In this document: positions 1-12,200 of the stretch, in pieces
Numbering within the stretch: position 1 is the first letter of the stretch
Layout of the letters: every line of letters starts with the position of its first letter
From: Colius striatus
Taxonomy: Eukaryota > Chordata > Aves > Coliiformes > Coliidae
Length of the DNA: 64,000 nucleotides
Assembly (NCBI RefSeq): GCF_028858725.1
Contig: NC_084766.1
Coordinates: forward strand, 23,724,501 to 23,788,500
Direction of reading: 5' to 3'
The notes under the pieces: generated by a model
Told to the model about the DNA's origin: nothing
The model's database searches: none
The model's input: the letters and a program-made list of their open reading frames with translations, nothing else
Program-made: the position numbers and the translations under genes

Positions 1-2228
1 AGGTGTAACTACCTCCTCTGCTCTGCATTTTCCTGCTTGTCCACTACACCAGCAATGTGCCCAGTAAATCTATGTATTTTTTACTTCATCCTCTGGTTTG
101 GATCCATATTAGTGAATTGGAGGGGGAAAATGGTGGAAAGCTGAAAATACTAAGGACTGATTCAAAGAAAGGGAATGGGTATATGGAAGGCAGTCCAAAG
201 GTAAGCTTCAGAAGTAGAGACAGAAACAGGAAAAACTCCTCCAGGATACAGCCCTGGAATGCCACTGTCACTTCCAGATTCTTTGTTCATTCTTCACTCC
301 TGCCCTTGCTTTCAGCAAATTTGCACCTGACACTATATTGCTAACTTCATTGCCTTCTCCAGTTCTTCTGGGAAGTCTGCTTATTTCCAAGTTGCACAGA
401 AAATAATTGTATTTGCCTTCACTTGTGCACAAGGAACAAGTGAAAAGGACAGCAACTTTTGCTCCTTACTTGGAAAAGCCAAATGTATATAACTGATTGT
501 CAGTAGTCACTGACAGCATTATGTGGAACAAAGTGACATGATCCTTATCTTTGTATTAGTCTGGATGTCTGTCTATACTAGCTCTAGTTTTATGATAATT
601 TTTAATTCTCCCTAAAATACACAGATCATGAACTGGAATAAAACACAAAATTTTCACACATTATTTTTCATGTTAAAATCAATTAATACTCCAGAGAGGG
701 TTGCTTAAGTGAAAAGTTGCAAGAGCTTTTTTTATAGGGCAAATTAGAAAGAAAGAATAAAACCCAGCAGCAGCAAAACTCTGGCTCTAACTAGAGTTTG
801 ACTGATCAAAGGGGACCAATGCATGTATCTGCATCATGTTATAAGGGTTCCCCTCTTATTTGGCTGACAAGCTGGCTCTTGGCATACCAGCCAGCTCATT
901 TCTAAACCCTAGGCACATCTGATCTTGCCTAGCATCGACATAGACCATGCAAAGTCTCCTTTGGCAAGTAAGCAAAGTTGCATTTACTTGCTCCACAGAA
1001 AGTAGCCGTCTTGTCCTGTTTTCTTGCAGAGACAGACAGTACAGGGGCCATCTATGGTGACAGTGCTACGTTAGCAACTGGATAGAGGTTACGTTTCTAT
1101 ATCTAGCAATAGTTCAAAGTGAAATACTGGATTCCAGTTATGCTCTGATGTTCCAGTCAATGCAATTGTCACATGTGCCAGGTATAAAAAACAAAAGCTG
1201 AAAATGTAGCATTCTCACTGAAACAGCAAGCTGCTCCAATCTGTTCATTTTTCTTAAGTTCTGTGCTGAGATGCTTTTTGATAAAGATACTGTTCAACAG
1301 CAGAAGGTCATATAGTTAAAATAAGTAGAATGAATTTAAGATTCACTAGAAATTAAAATCTGTTTGCTCCCTAGCAAAATGAGATGTAAATGAAACTTCA
1401 CAAATATTCCTTATGCATGTATAGGGCATTCCATGAGTCTTTAAAATTATCTTTGATTTCATCTGTATGACAAATAGGTTCATTTACTTGTAAAAGAAAT
1501 AGCTAAATTAGTGTATCAAGATCAGACTATATCAGCAACAACTCAGTGATATATTTCAAAATATCAAATAATATACAAATTAACACAGAAAAGCACTGTC
1601 CTTTGAAATATCCTGGCAGATCATAAGCTAGGTCAAAGAAATTCATTTTTGCAGCTGTTTGGAATTTTTTTTAGTATCAGTACTTCTAACTACAAAGGGA
1701 GTAAGAGCTAGCAGTATGCTGCTAATATGGTATTAAGCATCCAAATATTGTCTAATTGTTAGACTTCCTGTTCTAGATTGATAATGCAGAGAATTTGGTG
1801 AGAAATACAGACCTCAGTTTCATAAATACCGAAGCCTTAGAGTAACTTACATAACCTATAATAGGATTATCTTATATGTTTATCTGTTGTTGGTTTTACT
1901 CTGTACATTTTAAATAGATTAGTATGTATCGTGGGTTAGCTGGGAAATAAGTTAACTGGCAAAGATGTTGTTAATGTTAAACAGTTTTCCTGGAAAAGGA
2001 ATTTCAGATTTATAACTGGGTGTTTAGGCAATACAATCCTATGAGTTACCTTAATTGAACTGAGCTGAAAGGTTTCAACAATGCTCAGAAATTGATGTGG
2101 TAGCAAACATCCACAGAAGAGGGTTTAATAAATGAATGTGTTCATATGATTGTTTACATACAGCACTTATTAAAAGCTTTGCTCTTATCTACAGAAAAAT
2201 CTACAGCAAGCCACACAGGCTATTTTCA
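1..2228. other. Non-coding AT-rich DNA, nothing recognised
   Basis: No open frame here shows a recognisable domain, and no exon with convincing splice sites is visible. The two overlapping frames at 57-344 are short, antisense to each other and look like chance. No CR1 3' terminus or simple repeat of note is seen. Confidence 0.6.
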
Positions 2229-2480
2229 TGGAATCACAGAATAGTAAGGATTGGAAAGGACCTTTTAAAGTTCATCCAATCCAACCCCCCTGCTCAAGCA
2301 GGTCCGCCTAGGTCAGGTCGCCCAGGAACACATCCAGGTGGCTTTGGAAACCTTCAGAGAAGGAGATTCCAACCCTCCCTGGGCAGCTTGTTCCAGCACT
2401 CCATCACCCTTACAGTAAAGAAGTTTATCCTTAAGTTTACATGGAATTTTTTGTGCTCTTTTTTCTGTTAAAAGAAGGCA
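2229..2480 (-). mobile_element. CR1 LINE fragment, minus orientation
   Basis: The + strand begins with GAATCACAGAATAGTAAGG followed by GGATTGGAAAGGACC. This is the reverse complement of the avian CR1 3' end, so the element reads leftward. Further in are the characteristic stretches for 'CCAGGTCGCCCAGG', 'CTGGGCAGCTTGTTCCAG' and 'CATCACCCTTACAGTAAAG', all typical of CR1 3' portions. About 250 bp remain, 5'-truncated and diverged. Open frames crossing it (for example 2136-2471) are repeat-derived and not genes. Confidence 0.9.
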
Positions 2481-4940
2481 ATGGATTAAATAAGTTATCT
2501 CTACCTTGTTGCTAAATATGGCACTCAAAAGTGTAGCAGATCAGTGGTGTGAGAGCTGTGGTTGGTTACTGGCACTTCTGATTATTTTGGATTATTATAA
2601 GTTTGTGGGGTTGTTAATGGTTGTTTATATAGGCATACAGATTTATTTAAGCCTTTGCTCTGTATATCCCAGTTCTGCTGTCTGTACAGCTGGACCTCTC
2701 CATACACCTGCAAATACTGAAGTCCTCCTGTATCAAAGTGTAGATCTCTCAAGTCTGAGACCTTTCTTGCCTTTTAAAGGTATGGGTCAACATTTAGAGG
2801 TCCTGCCACACCCAGTCTCCCAGACAACAGGGATTGTCTTCTGCAACACCAGTGTGTCTGACAGTCACAGCCCAATCATGTGGCTACAAACAGAGCAGCA
2901 GAGAGGAGGGCAGTTTCCACGCAGTTTAAAGAATGTGTTTGAGGCCACTCAGAGATGCAGGTGACCTTCAGAGCCTGCAAAGGAGGGGCACCTTAAAGGT
3001 TTTGACTTTGCAGGAAGGTGCAAACAGTTTTCATGTCGGTAACGCTGATGGTCTGCCATCTCCCAGCTGAGACCTGACAGGTGTCTGGGTGAGTGCTTTA
3101 GGTCAACAAGTTTCTAAAGGGCACTCACAAGTGTGGGTAAAGCAGATAGAGTGCTTCTGAAGCATTGATACCATACTTGACAAGTTACACAGACCAGGCT
3201 AACTTGTTTTTATAGCCCCTAACCAAATGAAGCCATGGTTTCAGGCACTATCAAAATACATACGATTAATATAAATAGTTGAAAATCCAGAAAGTTGGAC
3301 AGAATATGCTTGTTCAGATTAGGAAAGTAACAACTTGATTTGAAAGGACAAGTGAAAGCATATCTTTCTGATGCCAGCTTAAATTATTGTTCCTTATCAA
3401 AGTCAAGAGAGCTAGAATCTTCTAGCTCTTAACCTGGAGAATCTCCCCACAGAGACTCTGACATCTGTGAGCTTTGCTCAAGCGTTCTCACGTTGTAGAA
3501 ACTATCTAGGACCCAACTAATCTGTCCACTGCTTCCCTTCATGAAGCCTCTGGCATGGGAGAATGAGGGACAACTCACCATATGTCACTGAACACATGCT
3601 TGAGGCTGCAAGCAAAAAATAATAGCCCTGTGGTAGCAGATTAGGTTTAATCATACCCATCTTCTACCTTCCTTGAATATTTTGCAATGTGCCTCAGCCT
3701 TACGACTGAAGAAGAATTGCAAAGGCTTGTTTGTGTGGGGGGAAAATGGGAAGAAGGGAGGGAATATACCCCAGTGATGCCTTGTATTCCGTGCATATTG
3801 TGAATTTGAGCCATAGATTTTCCCTGTTTTCACTGTTCTTACACATCTGTAAAGCTCTAGATAAAGTATTCTCTTTCTTGGGACACTTAGTCACCAAACA
3901 GCTCCTTGCCAGTTTGATTTAATTCCTCACTGAATTAATAAGTGTCCTGTATCCAGACTTACAAACTGTTTTTAGCAGTGCAACAGGATGAAAGTCTAGG
4001 AAGGACAAAATAAGTTTTCAAAACAGTCTAGATTTTTTACCAACTAGGAAGCTTTTGCATTTGAAACAAACTGGCACAAACAAATGTAATAATAATTGTT
4101 CATTAGAAACACACATACCAGCAAATGATAATCACAGGAAGAAATCTTCACAACTGCACAGCCACACAAAAATGTGAATGTTCTCAGAGTTCAGTGTCCT
4201 GAGCTCTGCTGCACACTTTTGCATCTGCCAAGGCTGAAGTCAGAGGAGTTATTCTAACTGAGATGTGGAGCCAAACTCAAAGTGAGCAGAAATTCTGTCT
4301 AAGAGGAAATCACAAGAGGGAGCTTTGAACATATGTGGCATTTTTTCAAATAAAATGTGCATGTCGGATTTTTTCCACTAATACAGATTTAACTCATCTT
4401 TGTGTGACTTTCAGGATCTCCTTTTAAGTACACACTGCTTTAGCTTTATTCTATGACAGTCATTACAATTACCTGGAGTTGTGTCATGATGAAGAGCAAT
4501 CTTTAAGAACCCTATTTATAAAGCTTGAGTAGACATTAAAATTATGTATATAGGTAGGACATTTTTAAATATATAATTACAAGAAAGCCTGCAAGAAATA
4601 AATGCTTTCTTTTAATTCAAGTATTTTATTTAGTCATTACTTAATGCCCAACATGATTTTCATTCAAATGTTGTACACAATTTTACATACTGGCACATTC
4701 GTCTAGTAGTCATGTGAGGCAAGAGGTGCAGATTTGATAGAGTTGGGCAGGGGGGAGTGGAAGCTGGCTCTGAAATTATCTTTCTTGAAGAAGTTTCTGC
4801 ATTTGCCATTCACTCTTTTTAAAAAGTGTGGCTTTTAGGGGGAAGCTTGCTTCTCGGATTTACTTATTCCATTCAAGGCGATGTGCATTATGTTTTAATC
4901 CATCAGAATGCATCTTTGTAACTCAGAGAGGAAAAAAGTA
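2481..4940. other. Non-coding DNA between CR1 fragment and small CpG block
   Basis: This stretch holds no supported gene. The longest frame (2506-2964, 152 codons) has a hydrophobic middle but no family resemblance, no plausible splice context and mixed composition, so I treat it as chance. If the minus-strand donor at 5057 is real, this region would be the start of that transcript's first intron. Confidence 0.5.
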
Positions 4941-4949
4941 ACGCTTAAA

Positions 4950-5235
4950 AAAAAAAACAACACCGGAGCGGAGCGGGAGGAAGAAGGGAAGCGTACACCC
5001 AGGGAAGGAGCGGTGCAAGGGAGAGAGCCGCGTTGCCCGGGGACCGGCACGCCTTACCTGCAGCGGGGCCGCGGCCCCTGCGCGGCGGACGGAGCGCGGC
5101 GGCCGCCGCCTCCTGCAGCCTCGCAGCCGGACGGGCACTGCGAGGCCGCGGGTTCGAGCCCGCCCACGGCCGGGGCTGCGCGGCGGCGGGAGATGCCCCC
5201 CCGCTGCAACTGCCAGCCTGAGCCTCCATAGGCAG
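4950..5235. promoter_or_regulatory. Small CpG-rich island, possible promoter of a leftward transcript
   Basis: The sequence changes abruptly from AT-rich to very GC- and CpG-rich, with runs such as CGCGGCGGACGGAGCGCGGC, for about 280 bp, then returns to background. Such islands in vertebrates usually mark promoters. The minus strand carries an excellent splice donor (GCTGCAG/GTAAGG, boundary 5058/5057), so transcription would run leftward with a first exon of roughly 170-200 nt. Minus-strand frames through it are alanine-, arginine- and proline-rich and match nothing I know, so the exon may be untranslated. In mammals TCTN3 lies upstream of ENTPD1 in the divergent orientation. A TCTN3 first exon is therefore possible by synteny, but I see no tectonin-like cysteine-rich exon in 1-4900. 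A long non-coding RNA is equally possible. Confidence 0.55.
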
Positions 5236-5938
5236 CATCGCTTCTCTGCCGCTCCTCCTTTGCTTACTCTCATTTACACCCCTTTTCAGTTTCTGATGCC
5301 TTTGTGGGAAACAGTGCCAGAGAGAAGTGGTGAGGGATCCCTGCCAGACAAAAATCACTGGCAGCACTTCCCACCACTTCTTTTGTTGTTGTTGTGCCTC
5401 TATAGCAGAACTTCCATAAAACTTCCCATTTATTACTGTGTTTTCATTCTTACCATTGTCACATTGTTCTAGATTTGATGTGAAAATGTTTGGAGCACCT
5501 TCAAGTAACACCATTCAAGTCTTTCTAGGACTTAGTGGAAGCAAAATGTTGGATTTTGCAGATGTTGCTTTTCTGTCTGACCTTTCACCTCACGAGCTGT
5601 CTGCAGCTTGCAGATAGTCGAAAGTACCACTTTCACTGGGAAAACAATTCCACACAATGCAAGATAAAGGAAGCTACTTGGTGAATGTGATTCTCAGCCC
5701 ATGAAGTTTAAGATCTGCTGTAATTATGCTAAATCAGGATGAGAGGACGGGATGGGAGTCTGTCAGAATCCTCTTGACAGGGTCTCTTTCACCAGTATTA
5801 AAATTTGGTATTGCTAGTCCAAGCTGTGCATTGCTGTACCAATCCGACATCTTCTGGCAGTAAGAACCCTCAGATTTTGCTTCCTAGCACATGCTGTTCT
5901 CAGTTCATGTCAGAAGTAAGCATGCGCTATTTGCTTTT
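5236..5938. other. Non-coding DNA, nothing recognised
   Basis: Background composition returns here. A plus-strand AGTG/GTGAGG near 5330 resembles a weak splice donor but has no supporting exon. Confidence 0.5.
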
Positions 5939-6225
5939 TCACAGAATCTTAGAACAGTTTGAGCTGGAAGAGACTTCTACAGGTCATCTAGTCCAACATC
6001 CCCTGCAGTGAGCAGGGATATCTTTAACTAGATCAGGTTGCCCAGAGCTCTCTCCGACATGACCTTGAATGTTTCCAGGAATGGGGCATCTACCACCTCT
6101 TTGAGCAACCCATTCCAGCATTTCACCACCTTCATTGGAGAAAAAATATTCCTTATATCTAGCTCGAATCTACTTTCTTTTACTTTAGGACCATTACCCT
6201 TTGCTCTTTTTCTTAACTTTTATCT
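5939..6225 (-). mobile_element. CR1 LINE fragment, minus orientation
   Basis: The + strand starts CACAGAATCTTAGAACAGTTT and runs through 'CATCTAGTCCAACATCCCCTG', 'CAGGTTGCCCAGAGC', 'GGGGCATCTACCACCTC' and 'AACCCATTCCAGCATTTCACC'. These are the reverse complement of the CR1 3' portion. About 285 bp, diverged and 5'-truncated. The wording differs from the 2.2-kb copy ('ATCTACCACCTCTTTGAGCAACC'), which suggests a different CR1 subfamily. Confidence 0.88.
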
Positions 6226-9200
6226 TTAAATCAGTTACTGACGTGTTGACAGAGGCTATTTTCAGACCACATGCCTGTTGTGACTTGCACTGGAAGCTCT
6301 CCCCAGGCTACAGAACATGGTAAGGTCTGAGGCTCAAAATAGGAGAGGAAAAACACATCTCTCCATGACAGGAAAAAAAAAAAGAACATATTTCCCTACT
6401 GTTGTGTGCCTTTCTGCTACTGTTATTGCCTAAAGCTCATATTTGTTACTGCATCTGTGGGCAGGAGACATGAGAGAAAATGTAAGATCCCATATTCCCT
6501 ACAAATGTTGAATGTTGATCCAATCATAAGTCAAGAATACATGCTGAGTGTGCCTGCTCTGGGGTACTTCACCCCAATATCTTGTTTGAACAGTCTATCT
6601 GTGACGTGTGTAGTGTTTATCTTTCGTTCATCAGCCAAGCAGAAAGAAGCTTGAAACTCAGCGGGGAAAAAAAAATAATCCCTGATTGTTTCTATTGCAG
6701 AACAGCTGCAAGTAGGAGAATCAGCAACTTTCGTCTCATGGCATTTCATAGCATTAGAACTGAGAATGCAGCTTTAAAGACAATTCTATTACCGACTGGC
6801 ATAGAAACAATGCTGATGTTGCTTTACTATTCCCAATAGTACTCTAAGCATGGGTTATAGCTAATGAACAGAAATCCTTACATTTCTAGGGATATCTTTC
6901 TACCTATTTCTTGAAACTTTTTTCAAGTTCCCACTAACTGCAAGTCATTATTTAAACAGAATGAAAATATTCTGTCTGAAAACTCAACATCAGTGTGCTG
7001 TTGCCTGTTTCGGTTCATGCTGATCAGATGGAGGTGTCTGAAAAGCACCGTAAGATAAAGTGAGAATTCAGCACCTGTCTGAATTTCAAGGTTTTAAGGC
7101 AGCTGAGATGCATTTGAAAATCTTGGGCAGTGCATGTCCTTCTCTCCATGCAAAAGCTCTGAGTCACTGGGACTCCAGATCACCTGTAACACAATCTGGA
7201 CCATGAGCAGTGTGGTAGTGTCTGGAGACAAGCAAGTAAATAGCATCACTAAAAATTAATTGCCATGGCCTGAAATATTAAGGCTGTCAGTAAAACCTGT
7301 TAATATAAAACTAAAATTTTGGCTTGTTTCTTCTAAAGCAGAGTGCCTATGGCTTTCAGTTTATTAATTTTCTCTTGAGGCTAGGCAACTTCAACAAGGG
7401 CTGTATTGGTTTAGGGGCAACAGGCAAACATGAATCTGTCCCCATGCACAGAAGCATACCTGCCCTGCCAGCTTGAGAGCCAGCTCTTGCTGAACCCTTG
7501 TCCTCATTGTATTCTCTGCAGCAGTGGGACCTCTGAGGCACTGAAACCATCACCTATCCTTGAGCTAGTCCCAGAAGGAGACGGCTCAATTATTAACCCA
7601 AAGCTTAAGTCTTTGAATAGAGCCATTCATTGAAATCAGCTGACTCTGTTCTCAGGCTGGTAAAGAGTAATGAAATTGTTTCAGAGAACAACTTGCAGAA
7701 AAGGCTCCTTGAACACAATATTCAGATGCCTGTCATAGGAAATCTTCTCATTACTCTATGCATTTAGCCCTCTGCAACTGTATTGGAGCCCATGTTGGGT
7801 AAGTTGCTTTTTTTTAGTAGATTTTCCTTGTAATTTGTAAGCTCAGAGAGTGGCTGTAACATCCCCAGCACTGATTAAACAGTGGTGTAATCTGTAATAC
7901 CTTTCAATAGCTGTAATGTCAAGAATAATAGGAAACATAGTGAACTTCTGTTGTCCCAGAGGTTCCTGGAGATATGTTAATTTCTGATCAATAGTTGTGA
8001 GATTTTTAGGTGCTTGAACTGCTTGTCCTAACATTATCACTTAAGTATCCTCTTGATACATAAAATACTTGTCAGTGTGATGCATCATAAACCAAAATGT
8101 CCCAATTTTTAATTTTATTATATTGATATTTGATGGACATCATTTTGGACATATGGGTGTAGGTGCAAATGCTTGGAATAGTGACCAAATGAGTTTTGAA
8201 TAAATGCAATATTGAGTGAGGATCTGAAGATGAGACCAAGTGATTCAATTTTGTATCTAAGCTAAATGCAGAGCAAGAAGTAAGAAAATATACACTGATC
8301 TATAGATTTGGTTTAAATTTTCCCATGTTTTTTACCAATGTTGAGGACTTTCAAAATCTACTAACAGGAGAGTATTGATCTGAAATCACTATAAGCAATT
8401 GTTTCATTATTCAGTGTCCCAGAGAATGTAATGGAAAGGATGAAAATAACATCATAAAATATGCTCTATCTTTAGAATTCTTTAGGAAAAAAAACTGTTG
8501 TCATTACTACAGATGTGGGAAGTAAAGGATGAGTGAATTGATGTCCTAATACCTGGTAATCTTCTGCTCTCAAATAGGAAGACTTGTCCATGAAAGTCTA
8601 CATTTTTATACCTACTGAAGTCTGCATGAATAGTTGCATTTTTAATTATTATAATAACACTGAGTGACCTGAGGGCTACATACTGTGCAACCATTCCAGA
8701 TTACTTGAGCAGAAAATAATGCAAATATAAAAATGGCCCAAATTTGAGTTGATATCTTCCCTTTCTTTATCTAATTGCCCAGCTACACAGCAAATTAATT
8801 GAACATTACTTATACAAAGAGTCTCATAAAACACAGTTTTTTATTAAGTATTGAATGTCTTCATTTTGTTTTGGACCCATCTTGGGTTGAATTTTTTTCT
8901 CCTCTTGATTAGCCTTCATCTGTCAGATGAACTTATTTCACTACGTGCTACTTTTTTAACTGAAGTCACTGAGGCTAAATAGGTTATTTTAATGTTCATC
9001 TGGCCTCTTATAGGATTACTCATATGTTGAAATCAAAGCATGTTTTTACTGAAACTTGGGCCTCCTATCTCCCCACACACCCCCAAAGCAATATGTTTTC
9101 TGTACCTTGTGTGATGCTGTTACCCTACAACCTGAGCTTCTTCATCTAAGATCACGGGTTTCAGGCACTATGTTAACCTTTACTCTTCCCATGTCATGAC

Positions 9201-12200
9201 AAAGCACTCCAGGGTGAAACCTCCCCAGGAGGAAGACAACTTCATCTATAACCACTGTTTCTGTAAAGGTTGTTTTGAGAAGCACATATTTTTGGTTGGA
9301 TCACTTGTCAGTTGATACATAGCAGCAGGGCTGCATTTGTCAAAGCTTTGTTAGCTCTTGCTTCACTATTGAATATGTACAGATACTGGCTTTAATGAAG
9401 TACTTGTTTCCATTATGCCTGGAATAATGTCAATACTCAAGAATTAGATTAAATGAATGAGAAAGCTGAGGTGAAGACTGTGGAATTATTATCTCAGGTA
9501 ATTAGTTTTCTTTGTATGATGCTGCCAATGCCTGAAAGGCCACGTGGATTAATTGATTCTGTCAAGAACAGGCAGGCTCGTGCTAGTCTTGCATCATATA
9601 CAATTTTGTATTTTATTATCAGTAGGACAGTGGAAATGTGTAAGCCTTTGGCTGGGATGTCTCCTGCAGTTTTAAAAGTCTTAGGTTGGTAAGGGTTTTT
9701 TACTGGTCTGAAATGGTCACTTTTCATCATGTACCTGTTCAGCTGTCAATAACAAAAGACCTCCACAGTGTGCTCCTGAGACATCCAGAAGCAGTTTTCA
9801 TAATCCACATTGCCACAGAGAGCTGTACAGACATTAATGGTATGCATTGTGAGCTCTCTGTCCTGGCTACTGCATGGGGTAAGATAAGTATCACTGGAGT
9901 ACAACTAGTCAGCTCCAGTTATAAGCAGGACCAGGAAAAGCTACAAGGCATCAGGCTCACTCAGCTGTCCAGACAGACAAATTTATGGAGTTGCTGTTAT
10001 GTAGTCCTAGAGATAAAGCTGAGTTGTTGAAAGATTGACTTGTCCTCCTCAAAGAGAAGCTGCAGTTGTTACTCAACCTTTCCTACACTTCCTCATTGAA
10101 TAAGTAGTTGTTGGAAAAGTGTGGCTTTGTCCTGTCCATCCTTAGTTTACCTAAAGATGCCACTAATATCCATGAATTTTAGAATCATTTTTTCATCATC
10201 AACTCTGCATGAGATATGCTAAAAGCTTTAAAATTTAATACATCAAAGTTTCATTTCTTAAGACCTGTCTTCTACATGGTCTGAGCAAGACTAAAAGAAT
10301 TGGTGATGTAATACTGACACTCTGCTTTGGCAAAAAATAACTTTTTCTAGTCCAAAAATGATTGCACTGTGCTATGAACATGTATCACATAGCTTCATCT
10401 CTTTATGGTTTAGTTTATTCTACTATACTCCAGATCAATACATTACACTATATTAGAGAGACAAAATTGAGGCAGACATCGAAAAACAAACAAAAAATTT
10501 CTTTTGCAATTTGTAAAATGAAATATCTTATTTTGCTTCTACCTTTATTTTCAGCACTGTGTATTTCACACACAAGAGTTTCTACTATGAATGTACTCTT
10601 AACAGTTCTTAAAGCATGCTGAGGAAGCTGAGACAAATTTTGTTTCTATAGTTGGCTGTGTGCTACCTCATAATCTAACTATTTCTTCTATTGTGTAAAC
10701 TTCAATGTGCTGTTTATTAAGGCTTAGTAGCTACTTATAAACACAAAAAGGATTCCCCAATATTTCTTCTAAAAAATAATGAGCATGGAGAAGGTATTTC
10801 TAACAAGCACTTGTCAAGAGGCTTTCACTTACTGTAAAATTATGAAAGGAGAATAATAGGCATAATAGCTTCTTAAATGTCACTTGAATTACAATGTCTT
10901 TAAATTTCTCAAATTAAAATGTTATGTTTACTCCTGCCTTATGAGTATACTGTGTATGAACCCCCATTACACAGAAATATGAACCCATGAGGAGTATTTA
11001 GACCAATATCTGATGAAGATAATCTTTCTACAAGCTCATTTCAAGTAGATGATGGCAACACTATTTTTTGGTTGGGAATACTTCCTTGTAAGGCTGTCAG
11101 ATTTAGAGCAAAATTTCCAGTAAAAAAAAAAAACCCTTTCTTTGAGTAACTATGCACCCAAATTAAGCTATGTGGCCTTTTTTAGGAGCTTAGTGAAGGG
11201 AACGTTGGAAGTGTCGGGGCAAATACAGTGATGAGCATTCTTTACCAGCTGCCTCGGTAGTCCTTTGGAGGACACAGTAGTCTGTTCAGCATTAAAGCAG
11301 GGTGATGTAGTCCAGACAGGGTCAGAGGAGCACAACAGGAGGGGAAATCTCAGATGAGTCCTGTCTTTGTAAGACAAAACATCATAAGATATTTTTCATT
11401 TTTGCCATTGGTAGATCTTTAAATCCTTGCATTCCTGAAGGTATATAGATTGATAGTTTCATATGCTTATAGAGAACTCTGCATCCTGATGTTCTGGACT
11501 TCCTCAGGCAGATTCACTTGTGTAAGGTCATTGAGGTCATGTGCCTCAATGTCTACGACTTTGAAACTGCAGATTATAGAGCTAGTTGGCAAGAGAATGG
11601 AATAAATACAGAATATCGGACTAGGTTTCCAGTCTTAAGCCTAAATATCCATGTTCTAAAAGCTAGCTTCGTGAGAGGCTGACAGATTGCTAACATAGCT
11701 TAATGTATCTGAACTTTGGGTCACGAAAGAGGATTTCCTCATGTTCCCATTTAAGTCAGGAGCCAAACTTTAATCTGTGTGACAACGGGCCTTATTTTTG
11801 CAGAAAAAAAATTTTGCATTATTCTGGGGGCTAAAGTTTTAAATTGCAAGAAGACCATGTGAGAAGTGTTCAGTTATGCTAAAATCATTTTTCTTTTCCC
11901 TCAGGAGTTCACGGGCAGTCATTTTAATTCAAAAGATACAATATTTGTCTGATCTGTTAAACTGGAAGAAAAAATAATTCTGAGAACAGAAAATGCCAAA
12001 GGCAATTTAAAGAGTTATAGATACACATGACATATAAAAATCTCCCAGTGAAAGTTAATGCAAGTCAACATCTACAGTGGTCTTAAATGCCACATTGATT
12101 CAAAATCAGTCAGTAATTGATGAAACAGGAATGATTTATCTTCAATGTCTCTTTTAATGAACTCTGCAAAGAATTTGGTTCAAGACTACTAAATGAACAG

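Noticed and set aside
2136..2471. 111-codon frame
   Set aside because: Most of it is antisense CR1 sequence.
2506..2964. 152-codon frame with a hydrophobic stretch
   Set aside because: No family resemblance, no promoter or splice context, and it sits just after a CR1 fragment. Most likely chance.
5149..5165. tRNA-like B-box (GGTTCGAGCCC) inside the small CpG block
   Set aside because: The flanking bases do not form a five-pair T-stem, and there is no A-box, anticodon arm or acceptor stem. It is a GC-rich coincidence.
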